From a virus: a DNA stretch of 53,158 nucleotides. The DNA is taken from positions 1 to 53,158 of the IMG/VR virus record IMGVR_UViG_3300020183_000104; one strand, 5' to 3'. Shown here piece by piece: positions 38,434-47,878 of this stretch. A model generated the notes under the pieces. The model saw nothing but the letters and a program-made list of their open reading frames with translations, was not told the origin of the DNA and searched no databases. Position numbers and translations under genes: made by a program. Position 1 is the first letter of the stretch. Each line of letters opens with the position of its first letter.

Positions 38434-39805
38434 TCCGCACAATTTCTTGGAGTTCGTATCCGAGATGAACGATCAAGAGGTGGTGGAGCTTTACTACGAT
38501 TGGCCGACCTGGGCTCGACCCAATCAGATAGTTCCTCCTGGCGAGGACTGGACGATTTGGCTCATTCTCGCCGGTCGTGGGTGGGGCAAGACCCGGTGTG
38601 GTGGTGAATTCGTTCGGTTTCACGTGGAACGAAAGCTCGCTTCACGCGTCGCGCTTATCGCCGAAGACGCAGGGGACGCCCGGGACGTGATGATCGAGGG
38701 TGAATCCGGGCTGCTGGCCATATCGCACCCCTTTCAACGCCCGAATTGGGTGCCGTCCAAGCGCCGTCTCGAATGGCCCAACGGAGCGATGGCGACCATC
38801 TACTCGGACAACGATCCCGAGACGCTTCGAGGTCCGCAGCACGACCTGTTTTGGGTCGACGAACTTGCGAAGTTTCGTAACGCCAAAGAAATGTGGTCGA
38901 ACTTGATGTTCGGTCTGCGCCTCGGCCAACGTCCGCGCGGTGTCGTCACTACGACGCCTAAGCCCATTCCAATCGTGCGTGAGCTGCTCGAAAGTCCGCG
39001 CGTATTCGTCACTTCAGGGACCACGCATGAGAATTTCGGAAACCTCGCCCCAACCTTTCGTGATGAAATCATCGCCCAGTATGAGGGAACACGACTCGGA
39101 CGCCAAGAGCTTTACGCCGAGGTTATCGACCCGGAAGATTACGGAATCGTCAAGCGCGAGTGGTTCAAGCTTTGGGACTCCGATCGGCCATTTCCCGATT
39201 TCATGTATATTGTGCAGTCCTACGATTGTGCTTACACCGAAAAGACTATCAATGACCCAACCGCATGTTCTGTCTGGGGAGTGTTCAGGCCGAGTGAAGA
39301 TTCACCTATATGCGTAATGCTCATCGACTGCTGGGAAGAGTTTCTCGTTTACCCCGATCTGCGTCCCCGGGTCGTGAACGAGTACAAAGAGTCTGTGTAC
39401 GGCGAACCCGGTAAAAAGACCGATTTGGTGTTGGTCGAGGAGAAAGCCTCGGGCATTTCGATTCTCCAGGACCTGCGCTACGCCGGGGTGCCTTGTCGTG
39501 GCTACAATCCGGGCAGAGCGGACAAAGTGCAACGGCTGCACATCGTGGCGAACATCGTTGCTTGTGGCCGGGTCTACATCCCCGAATCGGTCGTGCACCG
39601 GGGGCAGCCGCGCGACTGGGCGGAGAAGCTTGTCTCCCAGATCTGCTCTTTCCCCGAGGCCGAGCGCGACGATCTGACCGACACCACCACGCAAGTGCTC
39701 CGGCTGTTAAAGGACATGGATTTCTTGCGTATCGACCCGGCCGAGGTCGCGCCGGATTACTACGACGACGAGCGTCCACGCAGGGTGAACCCTTATGCCC
39801 AATGA
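38363..39805 (+). CDS. terL: terminase large subunit
   Basis: About 480 aa. A GTG at 38363 with GAGGG 5 nt upstream is the preferred start; an in-frame ATG at 38342 would overlap terS more deeply. The ATPase domain has Walker A LAGRGWGKTRCG, Walker B HDLFWVDELAKF and the coupling motif VVTTTPKP. The nuclease domain has Asp in YDCAYTEKT, Glu in LVEEKASG and Asp in DDLTDTTTQ (RNase H-like metal site). The LAGRGWGKTRxG form is common to podoviral terminases. It packages DNA into the prohead through the portal encoded two genes later. Confidence 0.95.
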   Translation: MIDLPNDYRRSPSRRYKAKKAPIDPHNFLEFVSEMNDQEVVELYYDWPTWARPNQIVPPGEDWTIWLILAGRGWGKTRCGGEFVRFHVERKLASRVALIAEDAGDARDVMIEGESGLLAISHPFQRPNWVPSKRRLEWPNGAMATIYSDNDPETLRGPQHDLFWVDELAKFRNAKEMWSNLMFGLRLGQRPRGVVTTTPKPIPIVRELLESPRVFVTSGTTHENFGNLAPTFRDEIIAQYEGTRLGRQELYAEVIDPEDYGIVKREWFKLWDSDRPFPDFMYIVQSYDCAYTEKTINDPTACSVWGVFRPSEDSPICVMLIDCWEEFLVYPDLRPRVVNEYKESVYGEPGKKTDLVLVEEKASGISILQDLRYAGVPCRGYNPGRADKVQRLHIVANIVACGRVYIPESVVHRGQPRDWAEKLVSQICSFPEAERDDLTDTTTQVLRLLKDMDFLRIDPAEVAPDYYDDERPRRVNPYAQ

Positions 39806-41045
39806 TCTCCTTAGAACGGTCGGCGAGTATTTCAACCCCGAGGACCTGCTCACCTTGGCCGGACCGTTGGCCGGGTTAAAGCCCACGGCCGGGATCACCG
39901 CCGCGTTGTACGCGCCGAGCTTGAACGAAAGCGAGGCCGAGGAGTTAGAAAAGCTTCGCGCGATGCGCCCTCCCGTCCCCGTCGCTGCTCCCGTTGCTCC
40001 ACGTGAAACAGCACAGACCCTGGAAATGCGCGATTTCATGAATCGACTCCGGTACGAGCAGTTCGTGGGAGACCTGCGCCAGAAGTACGGACAACATGCC
40101 GATTTAATTCTTCAAGGGCTGATTAAGCAAGGGTTGCAGGACGAAGCGCAACAAGCCCGGATGATCGGTCCACGTGCCAAGCCTCCCGCCCCTCCCGCTG
40201 CACGGCACGAGATGACTGTACCCGTAGGACGGTTCCGGAGGTACGCCGAGGGCGGCATGATCGAGCATATGACGCCGGACATGTCTGATGGTGGTCGGAT
40301 GATCTACACCGATTTGCTCGATTCCTACGCCGGGGGTGGTGGCGTCAAGGGAAAGACCGTACAGCAGATGGCGGACGAATTGCTCACCAAAGGCCTGAAG
40401 ACCCCAGACCTGTCCAGGCGTGGTTTCATGCGACTGCCCGATCTCGATGGTCCCAAGGAGTCAAAGCTTCCGGTACCCGCCAAAGACATGGAGCGTTACC
40501 AGACCGAGAAAACCACGGTAGACCCCCTGTCGGGGTCGGTGGAGAAAGTGGTTGAAAAAGTAGCGCAAACGCCGGTGTCCAGGCGTCAGATGTTGCAGGG
40601 CGCACTCGCCCAAGCCGCGCGAAGGGTAATGCCTTCTGTGGCTATGCAGCCTGTGAGGGATATGGCGTCCGAGGTGGTAAAGACTGTGATGAAGCCCATC
40701 CCCGCGCCCTCGATCGGTGGATTGGTGGCACAAGGGTTAAAGATGGGAATGGACGAGGACGAAATCCTGCGTTTTGTGCAAAGTGCGATGCCTGGGGCTG
40801 ACCCTGAGAAACTGGCCGGGGATTTGTACTACTTACCAGGAATTATGCGCGATCCGTACGATTACTTTGAGGACATGGGTGATGAGCCGCTCATGAAAAT
40901 TTTCGGAAAGTTGGTGTCGCCTTACCAAGAATCGCCGATGGCACTTCGTCGTACGATGCGCGACATTCGAGCGTTAGACCCAGAAAAATACGATGAGTTG
41001 AAATCAGTGGCTCGCGATATTAAAATGTCGAATCTGGAAGACTAA
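39795..41045 (+). CDS. virion-region protein with SRR-motif C-terminal domain
   Basis: 416 aa, placed between TerL and portal. The N-terminal half holds Pro/Ala-rich and helical parts (VPVAAPVAPRETAQTLEMRD). A Gly linker (YAGGGGVKGK) leads to the C-terminal domain shared with the 28366-30264 protein: QMADELLTKGLKTPDLSRRG, PVSRRQMLQGALAQ, IGGLVAQGLKMG and a helical end (RRTMRDIRALDPEKYDELKS). The gene overlaps terL by 11 nt. An unusual extra gene at this place, possibly a virion-associated protein; function unknown. Confidence 0.68.
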   Translation: MPNDLLRTVGEYFNPEDLLTLAGPLAGLKPTAGITAALYAPSLNESEAEELEKLRAMRPPVPVAAPVAPRETAQTLEMRDFMNRLRYEQFVGDLRQKYGQHADLILQGLIKQGLQDEAQQARMIGPRAKPPAPPAARHEMTVPVGRFRRYAEGGMIEHMTPDMSDGGRMIYTDLLDSYAGGGGVKGKTVQQMADELLTKGLKTPDLSRRGFMRLPDLDGPKESKLPVPAKDMERYQTEKTTVDPLSGSVEKVVEKVAQTPVSRRQMLQGALAQAARRVMPSVAMQPVRDMASEVVKTVMKPIPAPSIGGLVAQGLKMGMDEDEILRFVQSAMPGADPEKLAGDLYYLPGIMRDPYDYFEDMGDEPLMKIFGKLVSPYQESPMALRRTMRDIRALDPEKYDELKSVARDIKMSNLED

Positions 41046-41054
41046 GGACCCAAT

Positions 41055-43592
41055 ATGGCCACTAGTACTTTCCCTCAACAGCAGCCAGCGATGATTCCGG
41101 GACCGGAGGACACCGAAGGCCTGATGGTCGACTTGGAAGACGAATTCGCGGAGATCGAGGAACAGCCCGATGGTTCGGCGATCGTCCGGATGCGGGAGTT
41201 CGCGGGACCCGAGGAAGACCCGGATTTCTACGAGAATCTGGCGGAGTCGGTACCTTCGTGGGAACTCTCGAAGCTCGCGTTGAAAATGATCGACCTGATC
41301 AAGGCGGACAAGGAAGCGCGGAAGGAACGCGACAAGCAGTACGAAGAGGGGATTCGGCGCACGGGGTTAGGGAAAGACGCCCCGGGTGGTGCGAACTTCG
41401 AGGGTGCGTCCAAGGTCGTGCACCCGGTGATGGCCGAAGCCTGTGTGGATTTCGAATCCAGGGCGATCAAAGAGCTTTTCCCGCCGGACGGTCCTGTGCG
41501 GACGAATGTGGTGGGAGACGTCACCGAGGAGCAAAAGAACCGGGCTGAGCGTAAGCGCGATTTCATGAACTGGCAGCTTACGAACCAGATTGTAGAATTT
41601 CGCGATGAGCAAGAGCAAATGCTCACGCAGCTGCCGCTCGGCGGCTCTCAATTTTTGAAGCTGTGGTACGACCCGCAAAAGAAACGTCCCTGTGCCGAGT
41701 TCGTCCCGATCGACAACCTGATTATCCCTTACGCGGCGGGGAGCTTCTACACCGCAAACCGCTGCGCCGAGATGCAGGACATCACCGAGCAGATGTTTAA
41801 TGATCGAATCGAAGCGGGGCTTTACCGCGACATTTCGGTCACGAGGGTCGCCGAGGAGCCGGAGCTTACCGACCCCGAAAAGGCGAACCAAAAGGTCGAG
41901 GGCAAGACCTGGACCGACGACGAGGATGGGCTCCGGCGTGTGTACCACGTGATGGTGAACATGTCCTGCGAGTGGGACTCGTTTTGCGACGGCGAAATCG
42001 CCCCTTACATTTTGATGATCGACGAGCAGACGACCGACGTGGTCGGCTGGTATCGGAATTGGGAGGAGGGGGACGACACGCGGACGAAGCTCGATTGGAT
42101 CATCGAGTTTAAATTTATCCCCTGGCGTGGGGCGCTGGCAATCGGGTTCCCACATTTGATCGGCGGGATGTCGGCCGCACTCACCGGGTCGCTCCGGGCG
42201 CTGCTCGATACGGCGCACATCAATAATGCGGCGACGATGCTGAAGCTCAAAGGCGCGAAGATTTCGGGCCAGAGCCAAAACGTCGACGTGACCCAGATCA
42301 CCGAGATCGAGGGTGCACCAGGGGTAGACGACATCCGAAAGATCGCGATGCCGATGCCCTTCAACCCGCCCTCCGAGGTACTATTCAAGCTGATGGGGTG
42401 GCTGACCGACGCCGCGAAAGGCGTGGTGACCACGAGCGAGGAAAAGATCGCCGATATCGCCTCTACCGCTCCAGTCGGCACCACCCAGGCGCTAATCGAG
42501 CAAGGCGCGGCGGTGTTCAGCGCGATTCACGCCCGGTTGCACGAGTCCCAAAAGAGGGTACTTATGGTGCTGCAACGCATCAACCGCTGGTACCTTGATG
42601 AAATGTTAATGCACGATGTCCCGCCGGAACTTGAAGTAAAACGCGAGGACTTTAATCGCAATTCGGACGTGATCCCGGTGTCGGATCCGCATATCTTCTC
42701 CGAAACGCAACGTATGGCGCAGAACCAAGCGGTGCTGGCGCTGATGGAGAAAAACCCGGACATTTTTGATCGACGCGCGGTGGTCCACCGGGTGTTGAAG
42801 CAGATGAAGGTGCCAAACATCACCGAAATCATGCCTGCTGTGGCCGAGCCGATGGAGATTAATGCGGCAGAAGAAAACGGGGCAATGTCGATCGGACGGG
42901 CAGCGTTCGCGTACCCGCACCAGAACCACTTGGCGCACATTCAAGCGCATTTGGATTTCGCGAAGAATCCGATGTTTGGCGCAAACCCGTTGATCGCCCC
43001 GGTCTTTTTGCCGATGATGGTCGAGCACATCAAGCAACACGTGATCCTTTGGTACCTGGGTCACATGAATGGATATGTCGAGAAAGCACTGGGCAAGAAG
43101 CCCACCGATTATGATGTCGCCGGAATTACGGGCGAGGTGGATAAGCTTTACGCGTTAGCCTCACAGCACGTGATGATGGACAGCAAGGAGGCCTTCGCAA
43201 AAGTCATGCCTGTTATCCAGCAGATTCAGCAGGTGTTGCAGCAATTGAAACCCAAGCCTCCGATGGATGGTGGCGATCAAGTGATTCTCGAAACTTCAAT
43301 GGCCGAAACTAAGCGTCGCGCCGAGGAGGACAAAGCGCGACTGATGCTCGATGCCGAAACCGAGAAGGGTCGCCTCGCGTTTGATGCCGAGAAGCTCCGT
43401 CTGGATGCTTTGGCCAAGAATCGGCAGCAGCAAATCGACATCGCGCTCAATGCCAGTGATAATCTGACCGAAGAGCGAATCAAGTCTGCAGAACTTACGC
43501 ACGATGCGCAAAGGCTGAAAACCGAGCAGCTCGAAACTGCTCTCACCGCGCAGGAAAGCGCACAACGTGCACTAGGAGGCACAAATGGCTAA
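41055..43592 (+). CDS. portal protein (P22-like)
   Basis: 845 aa, longer than P22 gp1 (725). It has the N-terminal acidic region, the portal core (FEGASKVVHPVMAEACVDFE; LPLGGSQFLKLWYDPQKKRP; FVPIDNLIIPYAAGSFYTAN), the helical stem/crown, and a long Glu/Lys coiled-coil C terminus (MAETKRRAEEDKARLMLDAE onward) consistent with a barrel. The family is P22-type phage portal. It forms the 12-mer through which TerL threads DNA. It overlaps the next small gene by 8 nt. Confidence 0.92.
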   Translation: MATSTFPQQQPAMIPGPEDTEGLMVDLEDEFAEIEEQPDGSAIVRMREFAGPEEDPDFYENLAESVPSWELSKLALKMIDLIKADKEARKERDKQYEEGIRRTGLGKDAPGGANFEGASKVVHPVMAEACVDFESRAIKELFPPDGPVRTNVVGDVTEEQKNRAERKRDFMNWQLTNQIVEFRDEQEQMLTQLPLGGSQFLKLWYDPQKKRPCAEFVPIDNLIIPYAAGSFYTANRCAEMQDITEQMFNDRIEAGLYRDISVTRVAEEPELTDPEKANQKVEGKTWTDDEDGLRRVYHVMVNMSCEWDSFCDGEIAPYILMIDEQTTDVVGWYRNWEEGDDTRTKLDWIIEFKFIPWRGALAIGFPHLIGGMSAALTGSLRALLDTAHINNAATMLKLKGAKISGQSQNVDVTQITEIEGAPGVDDIRKIAMPMPFNPPSEVLFKLMGWLTDAAKGVVTTSEEKIADIASTAPVGTTQALIEQGAAVFSAIHARLHESQKRVLMVLQRINRWYLDEMLMHDVPPELEVKREDFNRNSDVIPVSDPHIFSETQRMAQNQAVLALMEKNPDIFDRRAVVHRVLKQMKVPNITEIMPAVAEPMEINAAEENGAMSIGRAAFAYPHQNHLAHIQAHLDFAKNPMFGANPLIAPVFLPMMVEHIKQHVILWYLGHMNGYVEKALGKKPTDYDVAGITGEVDKLYALASQHVMMDSKEAFAKVMPVIQQIQQVLQQLKPKPPMDGGDQVILETSMAETKRRAEEDKARLMLDAETEKGRLAFDAEKLRLDALAKNRQQQIDIALNASDNLTEERIKSAELTHDAQRLKTEQLETALTAQESAQRALGGTNG

Positions 43593-43755
43593 TACCTCGT
43601 ACGAAATCAATGCATCAAAAACGAATCTCCCGTACCACAAACGGATTGCAATGGGCGAGAAGCTCGACGGCTCGTCCCTGCAGTCAAAGGGTAGCACCGA
43701 GCCCCCCGTCAAAAAGTCAACAGGCGGTGCGCTGTCTTCTATGAAAAAGAAGTAA
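43585..43755 (+). CDS. small basic protein
   Basis: 56 aa (MANTSYEINASKTNLPYHKR to the SSMKKK end) with AGGAGG 5 nt before the ATG. It overlaps the end of the portal gene. Basic C terminus; no motif. A small gene at this place is usual in related phages; function unknown. Confidence 0.6.
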   Translation: MANTSYEINASKTNLPYHKRIAMGEKLDGSSLQSKGSTEPPVKKSTGGALSSMKKK

Positions 43756-43758
43756 AGC

Positions 43759-43944
43759 ATGCGTTACGTCTCGGACTTCATCGAGGCTCTGAAGTTCGAG
43801 CAGCAACGCTTGCGCGATGCAATGGCCGCAGGAACTCCTGCGACTTTTGAGGCCTACCAACGCCTAGTTGGACAGAACCAAGGGCTTGAAAAAGCTCTAG
43901 ATATTTTAAATAATCTTTTAAAGGAAGAGGATCCCGATGACTGA
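43759..43944 (+). CDS. small helical protein
   Basis: 61 aa, a single long helix by composition (FIEALKFEQQRLRDAMAAGT; YQRLVGQNQGLEKALDILNN) with an acidic tail. It overlaps the GroES-like gene by 8 nt. Small helical proteins here are common in podophages; possibly a minor head or assembly factor. Confidence 0.62.
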   Translation: MRYVSDFIEALKFEQQRLRDAMAAGTPATFEAYQRLVGQNQGLEKALDILNNLLKEEDPDD

Positions 43945-44368
43945 TTTACCGGAGGCTTCGAATGAAGCCGCTTTGCGGGAAGCATTTCCTGCTGTTGACC
44001 CCGGTGCTGTACCTGTAGGTGGTCGTATTTTGGTCCAGTGGCGTCAAACCCGCAAGACCGTGACCTCTGCTGGGCTACTTATCGTGGAAGAAACGAAAGA
44101 GACCGAGAAATGGAACAATCAAGTCGCGAAGGTGATAGCGATTGGACCGCTGGCATTTCGGAAGCGCGACACACTCGAACCCTGGCCGGAAGGCAATTGG
44201 GTGGAGGTGGGCGACTTCGTTCGAATGCCTAAATGGGGTGGTGACCGGTGGGAAGTTGTGTACGGCGACCCGAAGCTCGGTGAAACCGCGCTGTTCTCGA
44301 TATTTAACGACCACGAAGTGATCTCGAAAGTCACGGGTGACCCATTGAAAGTGAGGGCCTTCCTATGA
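43937..44368 (+). CDS. GroES-like co-chaperonin
   Basis: 143 aa; cellular GroES is about 95. The Cpn10 fold is recognisable: VPVGGRILVQWRQTRKTVTS, then the mobile-loop region SAGLLIVEETKETEKWNNQV, VAKVIAIGPLAF and WVEVGDFVRMPKWGG. Some phages carry such proteins to help host GroEL fold a capsid protein. It is placed right before scaffold and capsid genes, which supports that role. The extra N-terminal 25 residues and the longer C terminus are unusual. It overlaps the scaffold start by 4 nt. Confidence 0.82.
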   Translation: MTDLPEASNEAALREAFPAVDPGAVPVGGRILVQWRQTRKTVTSAGLLIVEETKETEKWNNQVAKVIAIGPLAFRKRDTLEPWPEGNWVEVGDFVRMPKWGGDRWEVVYGDPKLGETALFSIFNDHEVISKVTGDPLKVRAFL

Positions 44369-45345
44369 ACTCGACTGAAAAAGCAGAAATGCAAGTGTCC
44401 GTTGAACCGGACGGCTCGGCGATAGTCGAGATGGTTGCACCTGAAGAGGTGAATGTAGACCAAAAGCTCGAGGAGATCGGCGAACAGAACGGGTTTGTTA
44501 GAGCCGGTAACGATTCCGACGATGATCCGGAAAGGGAAGCGATTCGGGCGGCTAGGCGCGAGGAGCGGCACCTGAAGAAACGGCTTACCAAGGCCAAGAT
44601 CGAAGAGTCGGGTCACGTTATAAACTCGTTACGCCGTGAAAACGAGCGGATGGCTGAACGGCTAGCGGTCCTCGAACGGAAGACTGTGGGATCGGACCTC
44701 GCGCGACTCGATAAAGCGATCGAGGACTCGCAGGTCCGGTTGACGTACGCCAAGATGAAGATTAAAGAGGCGACCGAGCAGGCGGACGGTACTGGTCTCG
44801 CCGAAGCACAAGAGGCGTGGTACGATGCAAGAAGGCAAACCGAAGCTCTCGAAGCACTTAAACGAAAAGCCGTTCAAACCGGTCCTACTTCGAACGTTCC
44901 TCAAGCTCCGGACCCTTTACTTAAACGGCATGCTTCGGACTGGATGGCTAGGAATGATTGGTATGATCCCAATGGTCGCGACTTGGACTCGCAGATCACC
45001 ACCAAGATTGATGAAGCGTTAACAAAAGAAGGGTGGGATCCAAAGACCCCTGATTACTGGGATGAATTGGACAATAGATTGACAAAATACCTGCCCCACA
45101 GGTACAATTCGTCTAGTGTTGATCGTTCAACGTCAAATCGGAGACCTCGGTCTGTGGTAACTAGCTCTGGTAGAGAGTCCGCCTACGGCAATCGCAATGA
45201 CAGTAGCGCAGGATTTCATTTGTCACCAGAACGTGTCGCGGCTATCAAAGAAGCGGGTAGGTGGGATAATCTCGCCGAGCGCAAGAAAATGATCGCCAAC
45301 TACATGGAATATGACCGCATGCATGATTCGAGGAGAGGTAGATGA
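44365..45345 (+). CDS. scaffolding protein
   Basis: 326 aa, highly charged with long coiled coils (EAIRAARREERHLKKRLTKA; SLRRENERMAERLAVLER), an acidic N terminus and a basic C terminus (SPERVAAIKEAGRWDNLAER). This layout (helical rod with a basic C-terminal binding helix) is characteristic of phage scaffolds, and the gene stands between portal and capsid. It would assemble the prohead and then leave or be cut. No protease motif is seen. Confidence 0.72.
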   Translation: MNSTEKAEMQVSVEPDGSAIVEMVAPEEVNVDQKLEEIGEQNGFVRAGNDSDDDPEREAIRAARREERHLKKRLTKAKIEESGHVINSLRRENERMAERLAVLERKTVGSDLARLDKAIEDSQVRLTYAKMKIKEATEQADGTGLAEAQEAWYDARRQTEALEALKRKAVQTGPTSNVPQAPDPLLKRHASDWMARNDWYDPNGRDLDSQITTKIDEALTKEGWDPKTPDYWDELDNRLTKYLPHRYNSSSVDRSTSNRRPRSVVTSSGRESAYGNRNDSSAGFHLSPERVAAIKEAGRWDNLAERKKMIANYMEYDRMHDSRRGR

Positions 45346-45878
45346 GAGACGAACGAATCAAAAAGAATCTTTCGGCAGGTGGCCGTGAGTCCCGCGCAAT
45401 GCAGGACGATAGACAGTCAGCTAACGAGAGCTTGGCAAGCAGCCGCGAACGTCGTAGGATGTTCAGAGATGAGTGGATGCAAGAATCCCTCCCCAAACCA
45501 CCCGGAATTCCGGGGTTTCATCTTTGTTGGCTTTCCTCCACCAATGGCTACGATCCCATCCACAAGCGATTGCGGATGGGTTACACGCCGGTAAAGCCCG
45601 AGGAAGTTCCTGGCTTTGAGAATTATCGAGTAAAAGCAGGGGAACACGAAGGCTTTATTGCATGTAACGAAATGCTACTGTACAAGATCCCGGAAGAGAT
45701 TTACCAAGGGATCATGGAAGAATTTCACCACTACGCTCCCCAAGACGAAGCGGATAAGATCCGGGTCCAGGCCGAGCAGCAGTTGGGTCGAGATTCGCGC
45801 GGTAGATCTCTCGGCACTCTCGAAGGTGAGGGCATTGCTTCCATGGATGAAGTACGTCCCGTTCCAGTATTTCACTGA
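45342..45878 (+). CDS. hypothetical head-region protein
   Basis: 178 aa. The N-terminal 45 residues are charged and helical (NLSAGGRESRAMQDDRQSAN-like, RERRRMFRDEWMQESLP). The rest has HLCWLSSTNGYDPIHKRLRM and GYTPVKPEEVPGFENYRVKA, a phrase common in phage head-region proteins. Overlaps the scaffold by 4 nt. Probably a head assembly or minor virion protein; exact role unknown. Confidence 0.65.
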   Translation: MRDERIKKNLSAGGRESRAMQDDRQSANESLASSRERRRMFRDEWMQESLPKPPGIPGFHLCWLSSTNGYDPIHKRLRMGYTPVKPEEVPGFENYRVKAGEHEGFIACNEMLLYKIPEEIYQGIMEEFHHYAPQDEADKIRVQAEQQLGRDSRGRSLGTLEGEGIASMDEVRPVPVFH

Positions 45879-45903
45879 CGGATACTTTATTTAGGAGATA
45901 TCG

Positions 45904-46503
45904 ATGTCTGCAACATCTGCTCCGTTCGGCTTGCGTCCAGCATTTCACCCGTCGGGTCTGGACAGAGCTGCCGCGCTTGCCAACGGTATTCAGGCCGTTT
46001 CCACTTCCGGAAACGTTTCTTTGGGTTATGCCACCACCATTCTCAAGGGTCAGCCCGTGAAAATGAACACCGGTGGTTACATCGTGGTCGCTGCTGCCGG
46101 TGACGCCTTTTTGGGCGCTTTCGCCGGTGTCGAGTGGACTGATTCTACCGGTCGTCGCCGGGTTTCGAATTACTGGCCAGCCAGTGAATCGTTCCAGGTA
46201 GGCTCGGTCGTCGCCTATTATTACCAGGACCCCAACATCGTGTACGAGATCCAGGCTGACGGCACCCTTGCCCAGACCTCGATCGGTGATGAGGCTGACC
46301 TGAGCAATACTACGGCGGGTTCCACCACCACGGGTCTCTCGCAGTGCACACTGTCCACCACGCTCGCCGGTGCTGGTAATAGCGCGCAAATGCGTATTAT
46401 CGACATCGCGCCGTACCCGGACAATGCCTGGGGTGATGCATTTGTCATCGTACGTGCTCAAATTTCTGAGAGCCAGTACGTTGCCACCTCTAACGCTATC
46501 TAA
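45904..46503 (+). CDS. head decoration-type protein
   Basis: 199 aa. It starts SATSAPFGLRPAFHPSGLDR, and contains TILKGQPVKMNTGGYIVVAA and FLGAFAGVEWTDSTGRRRVS; these phrases are typical of small beta-rich proteins encoded just before podoviral capsid genes. It lacks hydrophobic helices. A role as decoration or capsid-stabilising protein is inferred. An AGGAGAT site precedes the ATG. It is followed 13 bp later by the capsid gene. Confidence 0.7.
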   Translation: MSATSAPFGLRPAFHPSGLDRAAALANGIQAVSTSGNVSLGYATTILKGQPVKMNTGGYIVVAAAGDAFLGAFAGVEWTDSTGRRRVSNYWPASESFQVGSVVAYYYQDPNIVYEIQADGTLAQTSIGDEADLSNTTAGSTTTGLSQCTLSTTLAGAGNSAQMRIIDIAPYPDNAWGDAFVIVRAQISESQYVATSNAI

Positions 46504-46516
46504 GGAGGGTTAAGAA

Positions 46517-47431
46517 ATGGCAGCCCCGATGCGCAGTACCGACTTTCGGTCGATAGTCGAGCCTATCCTTAACGAATGCTTCGACGGAATCTACGAGCAA
46601 CGCAAGGACGAGTGGTCGAGAGTCTTCCGCCAGGAACAAGGCATTCCTCGTAATTACCACGAAGAACCAGTCCTGTACGGATTTGGTGCCGCACCCCAAC
46701 TGCCTGATGGCACTCCGGTGACTTATCAGCAGGGTGGCGTGCTCTTCCTGAAGCGCTATGTGTACAACGTTTATGGCTTGGCCTTTGCGTTGACCAAAGT
46801 GCTTGTAGAAGACGGTGACCACATCCGGATTGGTCAGGTTTACGCCAAGCACCTCGCACAGTCTCTAATCGAGACCAAAGAGACGCTTTCGGCGAACGTG
46901 CTTAACCGTGCTTTCAACAGCTCCTACCCGGGTGGTGATGGCGTCCAGTTGAACTCGGCTTCACATCCGATCGTCAACGGCACCTTCAGCAACCTGTTGT
47001 CTACTGCTGCGAACCTTTCGCAGACCTCGCTTGAGCAGATGCTCATTCAGGTCCGTCAGGCCGTGGACAACAACGGCAAGAAGATCCGTCTTGTGCCTCG
47101 CCAATTGGTGGTCGCATCCGGTAATGTCTTCCAGGCCGAAGTGTTGCTTAAGTCTGTGCTCCGTGCAGGTACCGCGAACAACGACATCAACCCGGTCAAG
47201 TCGATTGGCTTGCTCGACGAGGGTGCCGCAGTTCTGTCGCGTCTTACCTCCGCTACGGCTTGGTGGGTGCAGACCGATGCTCCGGAAGGTATGAAACTGT
47301 TGATGCGTCGTGCACTTGAGAAGACGATGGAAGGCGATTTCGAAACTGACTCGATGCGCTACAAGGCGACCGAGCGTTACGACGTCGGCTTCACCGATCC
47401 TCGAGCCATGTACGGCACTCCAGGCGTCTAA
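46517..47431 (+). CDS. major capsid protein
   Basis: 304 aa, HK97-fold size. It has typical phrases for this capsid group: SIVEPILNECFDGIYEQRKD, VYNVYGLAFALTKVLVEDGD, NRAFNSSYPGGDGVQLNSAS and HPIVNGTFSNLLSTAANLSQ, LRAGTANNDINPVKSIGLLD, TSATAWWVQTDAPEGMKLLM. A strong AAGGAGG ribosome site fits high expression. It is followed by a perfect hairpin. The family resemblance is to major head proteins of Mu-like and related podophages. Confidence 0.88.
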   Translation: MAAPMRSTDFRSIVEPILNECFDGIYEQRKDEWSRVFRQEQGIPRNYHEEPVLYGFGAAPQLPDGTPVTYQQGGVLFLKRYVYNVYGLAFALTKVLVEDGDHIRIGQVYAKHLAQSLIETKETLSANVLNRAFNSSYPGGDGVQLNSASHPIVNGTFSNLLSTAANLSQTSLEQMLIQVRQAVDNNGKKIRLVPRQLVVASGNVFQAEVLLKSVLRAGTANNDINPVKSIGLLDEGAAVLSRLTSATAWWVQTDAPEGMKLLMRRALEKTMEGDFETDSMRYKATERYDVGFTDPRAMYGTPGV

Positions 47432-47437
47432 ACCGAA

Positions 47438-47457
47438 GAGGGAGCGAAAGCTCCCTC
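47438..47457 (+). terminator. hairpin after major capsid gene
   Basis: Perfect stem GAGGGAGC / GCTCCCTC with a GAAA tetraloop, 6 bp after the capsid stop. Only a short T run follows, so it may be a weak terminator or an mRNA-stabilising hairpin. Confidence 0.65.
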
Positions 47458-47476
47458 GTCTTCAAGGAGAAAGACG

Positions 47477-47869
47477 ATGGCGTACAACAATTCGGTGACT
47501 AACATCGCGGGAGTACTTTCCGCGATCACGACCACTATTGCTTATACCGATACTTCTGCGGTAACGATTGGAACTCTTCCGAAGAATGCACAGATCGTGG
47601 ATATTAATATCGACGTGACCACGGCATTTAACGCGGGAACCACCAATACCGTTACGGTAGGGAAAACCGGATCTGCTGCGGCTTTTGTCGCCGCGACTTC
47701 GGTAGGTTCAGCGGGTCGTGTTTCAGTGGCTACCACTGGGGTGTACAGCGCTTGGGCGGATGTTGGAAACAGTGACGTGGACTACGCTACTGTGATTTAC
47801 AGCCAAACAGGTACTGCCGCTTCCGCTGGTGTGGCTCGTGTGACGATCGTTTACAAATCCTTCGCGTAA
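47477..47869 (+). CDS. small beta-rich virion protein
   Basis: 130 aa, Thr/Ala/Val-rich with alternating hydrophobic strands (QIVDINIDVTTAFNAGTTNT; VTVGKTGSAAAFVAATSVGS; YSAWADVGNSDVDYATVIYS). Style fits a head fibre or decoration protein. It has an AGGAGAAAG site and follows the capsid hairpin. No enzyme motif. Confidence 0.62.
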   Translation: MAYNNSVTNIAGVLSAITTTIAYTDTSAVTIGTLPKNAQIVDINIDVTTAFNAGTTNTVTVGKTGSAAAFVAATSVGSAGRVSVATTGVYSAWADVGNSDVDYATVIYSQTGTAASAGVARVTIVYKSFA

Positions 47870-47878
47870 GGGGACATC

